Below, one piece after another: positions 56,390 to 64,000 of a DNA stretch of 64,000 nt. Location: the NCBI GenBank assembly GCA_020747065.1, contig JAGMVK010000001.1:124001-188000 (forward strand). Direction: 5' to 3'. Position 1 is the stretch's first letter. Each line of letters opens with the position of its first letter. The stretch is from Cadophora sp. MPI-SDFR-AT-0126 (taxonomy: Eukaryota > Ascomycota > Leotiomycetes > Helotiales > Ploettnerulaceae). The notes below the pieces were generated by a model that saw only the letters and a list, made by a program, of their open reading frames with translations, made no database searches and had not been told where the DNA came from. The translations under genes were made by a program, and so were the position numbers.

Positions 56390-57330
56390 TTTCCTATTAA
56401 TATACTAATAGTCTTCGATATTAGCGTGTATCGATATTAAAAATAAGTTAATAAGGACGGTTTAAAAGAGCTAATTCCATAGAGCTTATTACCTACCCCT
56501 CCTAATAACTCTATCTCCCGAGTTATAAGACTTAAGTTAATCACCGACGTCGACAGCTCCCATGAATTAGTTATAAAGCCACGTAAAGGCAGGCTTATCT
56601 AAATCCTTAGTAGTTACCTCTCCAAACCATGCTCTTACGACGACCGCGTTTGAAGAAGTTTCACTTAGCCTATAGCGAGGGGTACTAATAGTACCGGAGC
56701 CATCGCTGTAATTTATTATAAAGAGGGTTAGGGCATTATTATTCTACAAAGTATAGGTGATGTCGTTGCTCTGATTACAGGCTATAAAGAGAGTATTATA
56801 AGGGATCCGAGTCTCTAGGGCTTTTATAGTTGCTTATAGTTTAATAAGGCGTAATATTATACCTAAGTCTTTTCGAGCTATACCAATAGCTCTAAAACCA
56901 AGCTCTTGTAAATAGACCATGAGCTTATTCGATACAAATAAGTTATTGAGAATATAGATATATCGTATAGGAGGTAATTAATTCAATAAATAGGGTACGA
57001 CAGCTTACGTACAGTTCCTACTTAATCCGGCTCCACGACTAGTTTTTAGCCCTCTTAATGCAGCTGGAGCACGCACGCCGACAGGTCCTTGCGCTCCTTT
57101 AGAATGCCAGGTCTAAGAGAGAAAATAGCCTAATTCAGCTATTACCCAGACCTTACAACCTATCGGTATAGGCTAAAAGGCTCGGCTAGTGAAGCGTTGC
57201 ATATACTCATTGATAACGACATTTTGTCCCAGCTTCTAAAGCTGTAAATTAATAGCCTAGATATAAGAATTCAAAGGTTCTAACTACGGAATATTAATTA
57301 AAATCAATATCCGGATATATAAATAGTACT
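56390..57330 (-). pseudogene. Dead piggyBac-like transposase (DDE_Tnp_1_7)
   Basis: Minus-strand reading from about 57,300. 'NVVINEYMQRFTSRA' (the 'xxVDExMxxFxGR' start of the catalytic domain), 'PIPIGCKVWVIAELGYFLS', then 'LNNLFVSNKLMVYLQELGFR' and 'AIGIARKDLGI' (the 'DNxFTSxxLxxxLxxxGxxxxGT' block with Asp lost). Next 'SNDITYTL', 'NNNALTLFIINYSDGSG', and 'YNQFMGAVDVGDQLKSYN'-type C-terminal core (read with a TAG inside). Stops lie where Gln/Trp are expected. The block order is diagnostic of piggyBac. RIP damage is milder than in the 24-48 kb block, with intervening CpA still present. Ends of the element are not visible. Confidence 0.8.
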
Positions 57331-57866
57331 TACTCGCTCCTAAGTCTTTAGTTTCTCTCCTCCGGGGGGTGTTAGGGGATATAGATAAAATCGCTGATAT
57401 AGAATCTTAAAGCGATTCCTTAATATATACTTACGAACAGCGTGTTACAGCGCATCTTCTTTAGTATTTCAATAGTCCTTAATTGTATTCTCTATATAGA
57501 GTTCCATATAAATCAATACTCTAAGGTAAACCTTGATTTTAATAAGAGTAGTGGGGTACTTTGCGTTAGATCAGGCATATAGTCCAGGACCCTTTGATTC
57601 TTTAGTGTTTTAATTAGTATTATTAATAATTTAAGTAAGAATCTTATCTGTAAAGAAAAGAGAGAATATTCCGAAAGTATCAGTTGAATTAATAGAAAGT
57701 AGTAGGCGTATTTATAGTTGAAAGTCAGGGCAAGGAAAAGGGGTAAATAGTCCAGAACCCTCAGGAATAGGTTTTGCCTTTAGACGGAATGTTCTATCGA
57801 GTATAAGATCAGGTTGCATGCCTTCAGCCATCTTGAAGTTCCTTAATTACATATAAATTGAGTGTG
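57331..57866. other. A+T-rich remnant sequence
   Basis: Continuation of transposon-like DNA downstream of the piggyBac remnant; contains CCTCCGGGGGGTGTTAGGGG near 57,360. No readable protein. Confidence 0.4.
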
Positions 57867-58826
57867 TTATGGGAATTTTACGATACCAATTAAGGGGGTA
57901 AACATGCCCGTCGCGGGGGCAACATCCCCCTGCAGCCCCACCACGCTAAAATGCGTCTCTGGCGGTCCATGGGATACCCCTCGCGACCTTCGACACGGCG
58001 CGCTAGCTATCTTGAAACAAGCAAAAATGGCAACAGCCAGTAACACAGCACTCAGATACGCATCTGCATCAGCCCCGATGTGATTTGAGAGCAAGTCGTT
58101 GTTCATCACATCGAGTGGTATTAGATTGAATGTTGTTGCAATCGCCGACCATCCTGCAACCACCGGAACAACCAATGTATCGGCCATTCCAAAGCAATAT
58201 TCGAATGGAAGGTTTGAACTCGACGATAGGGCGAACGTTAGAGTGAGAGAGTACAACTCTAGAAGACGATGCCGGCGTCCAGACCCAAAGCACGGCAATG
58301 TTAAAAGAACGAATCTATAGATCGCGTGTGCAAATATCCAAGATTTGCTGACGGCAGCGAAAACGAACAAATCGTTGTGAGGCGCGATTGTCTTCCATCC
58401 AGCGTATCGCCCTTGTTGGACGATCCAAATGAAGAGTGCAGCGCAAGTGACCTTGCTACACATTCCCCGAAGGGTGCCGTCTGCGGGAGTCCCCACCATC
58501 ATGCCAATGTTGCCATACACCGCGAAATTAACGTAGGTCGTAAAGGCTGATAGAAATCTAGTCCGAAGGGATCGATCCGCAACGAGGAATGCCAGGACAG
58601 AGCCGAGACCGAGGGGAAGTTCACATATGATTTTGGTCATTTCGCCAACAGTAGACGTGTTGTCGAATACGAGAATAGTCGCGCTGGATCCAAGGACTGC
58701 GAACAAAAGCAGTCCACGGTTTCGAAGAGCACACCCATAGGTGAGGATGAGAATGATAACGAGCCATACGTTGAATGGGATATCAATGTACGCCTCAAGC
58801 GCTGTATGTGGTGATGAGAAATCCAT
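57867..58826 (-). CDS. Multi-pass membrane protein, uncharacterised
   Basis: Minus-strand frame ending at 57867. I chose ATG 58826 (MDFSSPHTALEAYIDIPFNV), giving 319 aa; in-frame ATGs at 58838 and 58946 would add a less natural N-terminus. Eight or nine hydrophobic segments are visible, for example 'VWLVIILILTYGCALRNR', 'GLLLFAVLGSSATILVF', 'LPLGLGSVLAFLVADRSL', 'VTCAALFIWIVQQG', 'YLSAVLLAVAIFACFKIA'. Loop motifs include 'FAHAIYRFVLLTLPCF', 'RRHRLLELYSLTLTFALSSS' and 'LPFEYCFGMADTLVVPVV'. There is no PQ loop, major-facilitator or ABC signature. It precedes the FAD oxidoreductase and methyltransferase in the same region, with 1.5 kb between. An integral-membrane enzyme or transporter of the same pathway is possible (inference). 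Confidence 0.7.
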   Translation of the reverse strand: MDFSSPHTALEAYIDIPFNVWLVIILILTYGCALRNRGLLLFAVLGSSATILVFDNTSTVGEMTKIICELPLGLGSVLAFLVADRSLRTRFLSAFTTYVNFAVYGNIGMMVGTPADGTLRGMCSKVTCAALFIWIVQQGRYAGWKTIAPHNDLFVFAAVSKSWIFAHAIYRFVLLTLPCFGSGRRHRLLELYSLTLTFALSSSSNLPFEYCFGMADTLVVPVVAGWSAIATTFNLIPLDVMNNDLLSNHIGADADAYLSAVLLAVAIFACFKIASAPCRRSRGVSHGPPETHFSVVGLQGDVAPATGMFTPLIGIVKFP

Positions 58827-60283
58827 GAGATGGGTCATATCGGTGGCGTAGACTGGACATATGTCAAGCAGGATACAGAGGGAGTGGCTGCACAGATGAT
58901 GAGGAGTCCCCAGGGTCGGGATCACGAGCAAGATTACGCAGGACATGCAGCAGCCTCAGGCAGTAAGATTTGTATGATTAAGCCAACCCTTCGGCATGGG
59001 AGGGAATCCAATTACGGTGGCGCAAGAGAGCCCTTTGTATCTTTCTGATCACGTTTGTACGCCGGTCCATGTCTCTTGAATACGTCAAGCTTATCGGTAA
59101 CTTCGCGACAGATGCCAACAAAGCATGGTCTCCCCCGGAGCAAAAAAAGTAGCACAATTCCCAATTATGGGGGACGCGCCGACATCCACCCCTTGTTATT
59201 TTACCCCTTACTCAATGGAAATGCGTCCTTTACTATTATAAATCAACTGAAATCAATTAATTTAGTAGCTATACACGTTCTCGGAACACACTGGACTACT
59301 CCTCAAAAAACACGCCTGAAATCTCAGGATGAAAATATCCAATCCGCAAACCCCGAATCGCAAAAGCTCCAACCGAAAACCTCGAATCCGGAAACCTCGA
59401 ATCCGACAGAGTGACCCCCTATCCTAAAAGCCAACTTTTGCCAATAGCCATACACCGCCACGCTCTGGATATCGAATATGAAGTCAAGAAGACGCTCGCG
59501 AGTTGGAAAGAGCAGAATTAGGGAGGAGACTCGTGGAAGGCGCGAGAAAATCACTGAGAGACTTGCGAGCCATGGAATACATTATACAAAGCTCTAGGAA
59601 GGCTTGACTATGGGGGCAGGAAGTGAAGCTTCTACTTGGTCAATTTGGAGGGCTATAAGTACAATGCATTATAGGCTCGGTATTGCATATCAAAAGTCCT
59701 GGGTTTCTCCAAACCTAGCGACCCAAAGGTGAGAGGCACCAGGAGGTAAAAGAGATAATTATCTAAGGAGCTTAACTAGAGGTCTCTCTATATATACAGG
59801 AATGGAGAGGCTAGGGTAGCTCTTGACATTATTTGATAAGAGGATATCAAAATCTATATGTATAACCGAATACTTACCCAATAAACAGGCTGATCTTTGT
59901 TTCGAGGGAGACGTCCCTGCTAGTCGGAGTTGGATGACTTAACTTATAATAGGGTAGTAGCAAAGGTTCAAGACTCGTGGGGAATTATAGCCCATGATTT
60001 TAGCATACTAGAGAGATCGTATTGCGTTACCGCATATGGTTAAATATGGACAATGCAATGCTAAAAGGAATAGATGTATGTTGTTTTTCAATGATGAAGG
60101 TTCAATTCTGTAGGCAGGGTGCCTCTATATAGAATATGGTTTCCACTAGTTTACAGGTCTAGACGTCAACAGTCTACAGACTATACACTATGACCTTACA
60201 GACTCTGTAAACGTCTGTTTTACCACCTGAAACTAGGCCTCTAGGGCCTCCTGGATTCCCAAACAACAATGTATCCAGCATCT
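58827..60283. other. Intergenic
   Basis: Contains a short irregular repeat of AACCTCGAATCCG-type words at 59,335-59,410 and otherwise nothing readable. 59,560-60,240 is mildly A+T-rich. Confidence 0.5.
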
Positions 60284-61762
60284 TCATGGGCAACATTTCC
60301 AGGGTATCTCAACGCCAAAAGCATCTGCAACAATCATCGACGAGACGATACATCCTTCTAGCAAGACCATTCCATCCCAACACCAACCCCCTACTAACCA
60401 AACTCCATTGTCTCCGTTTCTCCATTGAGTTTTGCTCTTCTCCCCATGAACTTGGGGTCCTGAAGATCTGCGGTTGAAGACGTCTGTGATTATCTGTCGG
60501 CTCTGTGGTGTACGTAGTACACGGGTGAAAGTTGAACATTGCGTTATTTTGGCAGGGTCGATCACAGCAACTGGGCAAGTTGTGACGAGTAAGCCCGATG
60601 GCTGAATATGGATCGACTCAGTCTGAGGCTCGTCCCCTGCGAAAGTCCTCAGGTAGATAATATGCGCATCGGAGCCCTTCATCAAAGTTTTGGCGCTCAA
60701 TGAATGCAGGATATCGGTGCCAGACAATCGTCCAATTGTAGTCTCGTCGGCATGAACAACACTCTGAACGGAAATCGTCGGTATTTGTGACATTTCATAT
60801 TGCAGAGGCTTAAAGATCGCCTGCACAACATTCGGTGGCACGGCCAGGATAACTTTGTCGAATATAGCCTCTGACATATCAGATCTGGGGTTATCCAGCA
60901 TACTTTCCCAACAAACTCTGATTCCTTGAGCTTGGGGTTCCACGGAAACCACCCTTGCCGACTTTCGTATCTGTAAGCCTTGCGATAGCTTTCTCTGGAC
61001 CTGGTTGACCCCACCGTAGACGGTATAATGCTGGTCCCCATTGGTCTTCTTCTTGTAATCAATCAGGTCGTGTGCTGGGAACTCCAAGAGTGCCTCGTGG
61101 GGGCATGTCGCTACGCTAGAGAACAACGGTAGGAGATAGCTTGACACGAAGTATCTCGGGAGGCGGATTCTCCGGATATATGACCTGAAGGACTCGTAGG
61201 GCAAGGGTGGCACAACGAAACAGCATATCGTGAACCATGCGTACCACACTATTAAGTACCCAATTTCGAACAGGTGGCTTATGAGGGTCGCGGTCTGGGG
61301 CCGTATTGGAAAGCGTATATGATTATTGGAAGAGTGTACAAAATGCAAACGCTGTGGGGGGTTTTGGGACATGCAGCTGAGCTTAGATGCAATGCTTGAG
61401 AACCCAAATAGAAAACGCTGTGGCCGGTACGTAACCCCCAGAAAATCGTACATGTCCCTCAGGTTGTTGTAGAATCCACCTGAGAACGCACGCATTGGAA
61501 GATCAATACGTTCAGTAATTCCCGTCGTAGGGTTTGGGACAGACAGCGAGCTGGAGTCAAGAGACAACTGCCCTCCCTAAGGCGCTGCATTAGCAGATAG
61601 ATCTATATCAGAAAATAAATCACTTTGAGGACTTACAATCTCAAAGACCTCAACATTGTATCGACTTTCAGGGTCCTGATTGAGAAGGTATGCGGTTACT
61701 AATCCAGCCATGCCGGACCCGACGACTGCCACCCGGCACTTGACGTTCGTGTCTCCCTTCAT
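60284..61762 (-). CDS. FAD-dependent amine-oxidase-like oxidoreductase
   Basis: Exons 61762-61637 and 61576-60284 with a 60 bp intron (GTAAGT..CTTAG); 472 aa. The N-terminus carries the dinucleotide-binding motif 'VAVVGSGMAGLVTAYLL' (GSGMAG at residues 15-20) and the acidic end of strand 2 'VEVFEI'. Exon 2 continues 'SLDSSSLSVPN', then 'RIDLPMRAFSGGFYNNLRDM' and 'YDFLGVTYRPQRFLFGFSS', the substrate-domain start of the COG2907-like group. The C-terminus has the FAD-contacting strand 'GVWLVGGWCWDGMVLLEGCI'. A hydrophobic stretch 'YLIVWYAWFTICCFVVPPLP' could sit in a membrane. Bacterial relatives lie beside cyclopropane-fatty-acid-synthase-like methyltransferases. Here the divergent neighbour (292 bp away) is a methyltransferase, so the two probably act together on a lipid (inference). 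The acceptor was chosen to give SLDSSSLSVPN in frame. Confidence 0.85.
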
Positions 61763-62054
61763 GTTGGCTGGAACAGAACCACACTACGGCTCAAGACGGC
61801 GGCCAAACTGCGAAGCTTTACGTGATGCAGAGCGCAATCTGGGACAGCATCGAGAATTTCTTTTGTTGAGGGCGCGTTGGGGGTGAAAATAGGAGTGGGG
61901 CTTGTACAAAACAACCGAGGTTACTTTTAGCGGTCACAAGCGAACTCAAAATTTCCTTTTGCCAAGCCTGGGTCATTTCTCTCCGAATGATTTGAATTCA
62001 GAGACCTCGACTTACAAAGTCGAGATCGTTGCATATTCTTGGCTGTGCGGCAAT
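61763..62054. promoter_or_regulatory. Bidirectional promoter of the FAD-oxidoreductase/methyltransferase pair
   Basis: 292 bp between the two ATGs. Both genes must be driven from here, which points to co-regulation. In-frame codons extend upstream of the methyltransferase ATG, but the ATG at 62,055 gives a natural hydrophobic N-terminus. Confidence 0.6.
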
Positions 62055-63297
62055 ATGAGTGGAAGTAAATGGCTTGCTGGCCTGGTGGTGGCCGCCTGCT
62101 TTGCGATTTCCATATCGCCTGCCGTTGGCATGAACACGTTGGATCGCATGCTTCAAAATGGAATGTCCAATCTCGTATATGTCTACATTGCTGGATGCAT
62201 ATCGGGAGTCGTACTGGTCCCGTATTTGACACACGCACTCAAACGACTTGCAGGATATCTCTTTCTCTCAAAAGATGAAGGTGGTCATGATCTTTATAGA
62301 CTCGATCACGGGATACTTAATGTTGAGATGCCTCCCGCGTCAATGTGGATGAACATAGGCTTCTGGGAGGTAAGATAGCTCATCGGGTGTTGGAGTTGAG
62401 GTTCTAATTATTCCTTAGCAAACAACGAGTTTCCCGGCTGCTTGCCGTGGCCTTCTTGACGAGGTGCTAATGGCGGCGGGACTGTTGGGGCCAGATAGGA
62501 TACCGTTTGGTCAGTCGAAGACTACCAGGCTCAGAGTTATTGATCTTGGATTCGGCTGCGGTGACCAAAGTATATATCTTACACAGTTGGCACGCAAAAT
62601 ACGACAACCTGGGGATAGCACTACCGATTCACCTACGCATTATTTTTTGGATAGCTACGTCGGCTTGACAATTGTCCCATCCCAATTTCGCTTTGCGAAT
62701 GAGCGGTTATATTCATCTTCAAATAAAAACGGAAGCAGAGTTAAGTTGTTTTGTGCAGACGCTGCAAAGCCCTGGACTTGGACTAAGGATCTCCACGAAG
62801 CTGCCACCGATACGTCAACTAAGGGAGATGGCGCAGATGTTACCCCAACAACATCTAACCAGGCTACCTGGGTTCTTGCACTCGATACGCTCTATCACTT
62901 CATCCCATCCCGAGAACCCATCTTCCGCCATACCTTTAGAGAATTAAACGCTTCTATAATGGCATTTGACCTCCTCTTGTCTGACACGCTATCTATCTGG
63001 GACCTCCTCCTTCTTCGCCTTGTCTCCTTCTTTGCCGCAACACCATTTTCTAATTTCCTTACAATCACAGAGTATAGGAATCAGCTACTCGCCGCTGGAT
63101 ATGATAGGAACAAGGTTGAGATCCGAGATATATCCGATCACGTCTTTGCCGGGATGGCATCTTTCATAGAAAGGCGAGACGGAGAACTGAAAAATACTGG
63201 CATGACTATTGGGAGGTACAAAGCGGCTGGAAAGGTGTTCAAATGGTGGGCTCGCAGTGGTATTGTCAGAGGGTGCATTATTGTAGCTAGAAGATAA
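62055..63297 (+). CDS. Membrane-anchored SAM-dependent methyltransferase
   Basis: Exons 62055-62369 and 62419-63297, 49 bp intron (GTAAGA..CCTTAG) in phase 0; 397 aa. Residues about 7-25 and 40-58 are hydrophobic helices ('WLAGLVVAACFAISISPAVG', 'LVYVYIAGCISGVVLVPYLT'), placing the enzyme at a membrane. 'GHDLYRLDHGILNVEMP' and 'MWMNIGFWE' precede the Rossmann fold. Motif I is 'RVIDLGFGCGDQSIYL' (residues 144-153 form the SAM loop). Later come 'YVGLTIVPSQFRFANERL', 'LFCADAAKPW' (acidic SAM-ribose strand), 'ATWVLALDTLYHFIPSREPI' (motif IV/post), and a long C-terminal helix region ending 'GCIIVARR'. It belongs to fungal class I methyltransferases related to cyclopropane-fatty-acid-synthase-like enzymes. 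Divergent from the FAD oxidoreductase. The substrate is not shown by the sequence. Confidence 0.88.
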
Positions 63298-64000
63298 GTA
63301 AACTTAGAATGGCACGAGGGGGTAGAGGGCGAGCTTGCGAGCCCCTACCTCCTCGCTCTCCAGCGTGTAGGGTACCAGTCGTTGCCAAGGCTCTTGCGTG
63401 TAATAGGTAGTTCTAGGATTAAATCTATCTTCCTCAATAATAGTCACGTTACGACTTAATAAGAGGGTTATTCTTGCTTCCATTCCTCTATAGTTAAAGG
63501 CCTTGTTTGACTCCGGGAATTAAGAATATATTCTCCTGCCTCGCTCTGCTACTTCTCTAATATCCCCTTTATCTGCGCGTCCGTATGATGTGGCTGACCT
63601 TTAATTGGCCTAGGAATAACATCACGCTTTCGTTTAGCCGTTTACGGCAAGAAATACACATAAGAAAGCGACCAAAAAAAAGAGAGCGGTGTCCTTTGAT
63701 TACAGCCCGTACAGAATGGCCTCTCCTCTCTCTTGCGGCCCGTAACCCGTGTAGAACCTCCTCTTCTTGCGGACTCGTATCTCCTTGTAAATCCTCCTCT
63801 CTTTTCTTGTTCGATGCCCTCTCTGTTCCTGTACCAGGTGAAGAGTCAGTACGGTAGAGAAGAATGGTAGAGAGCCTGCTAGTCTGCTACTGGTGGAAAG
63901 AGTGGAGGAATGTGTAGGCGCAGAGAGAGAAAAGAGGAAAGATGACTTACGACTCCGTAGGGAGTGTAATAAGGGATTCTGTGGTGATTGAGAACGAGCT
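63298..64000. other. Intergenic to window end
   Basis: Contains direct repeats of a TCTCTCTTGCGG / CTCCTCTTCTTGCGG type near 63,720-63,790. A 90-codon plus frame at 63585-63857 has no domain and is not called. Confidence 0.5.

Overview
This is chromosomal DNA of a filamentous ascomycete (Pezizomycotina). The evidence is genes split by 45-82 bp GT..AG introns, fungus-specific families (fungal C2H2 proteins, F-box/2EXR-like 'LPxEIRNxIY' proteins, kinesin-light-chain-type TPRs), and transposons heavily altered by RIP (repeat-induced C-to-T mutation). The families hint at Leotiomycetes, but that placement is inference.

Layout. 1-23,900 is ordinary gene-bearing DNA: a partial ankyrin protein, a three-exon unknown gene, a five-exon C2H2 protein behind about 1 kb carrying a cluster of CGCAANTGCG palindromes, a small decaying gene, a second C2H2 protein, a Ser/Thr-stalked membrane protein, three F-box/2EXR-like genes (one with two single-base frameshifts), a cystinosin-family transporter and two small Cys/His-rich genes lying side by side.

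23,900-48,350 is a block of extremely A+T-rich, RIP-degraded transposons: a pogo/Fot1-type DDE_1 transposase; a 1.6 kb island of near-normal composition with a TPR fragment and a dead kinase-like gene; and a Helitron (Rep/helicase) split by a 12.1 kb Ty3/Gypsy-type element with two 184 bp LTRs. The Gypsy element lies on the minus strand and has about 4.7 kb of extra, unassigned ORFs between integrase and the 3' LTR. A further dead ORF with 39-codon tandem repeats follows.

48,360-54,650 holds a GC-rich minisatellite of about 100 bp units, each with a hairpin core, then a RIP-degraded Tc1/mariner-type element with matching terminal inverted repeats and an extra antisense ORF, then a diverged, inverted version of the same minisatellite. 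After an orphan-looking promoter/first exon (55,750-55,880) and a dead piggyBac-like transposase (56,390-57,330), normal genes resume: a multi-pass membrane protein, an FAD-dependent amine-oxidase-like oxidoreductase and a membrane-anchored SAM methyltransferase. The last two are divergent over 292 bp and look like a small metabolic cluster, perhaps lipid-modifying (inference).

All spliced models were built by eye from donor, branch and acceptor signals and frame continuity. Translations of RIP-degraded elements contain many stops and are reported only as read. No similarity search was run.
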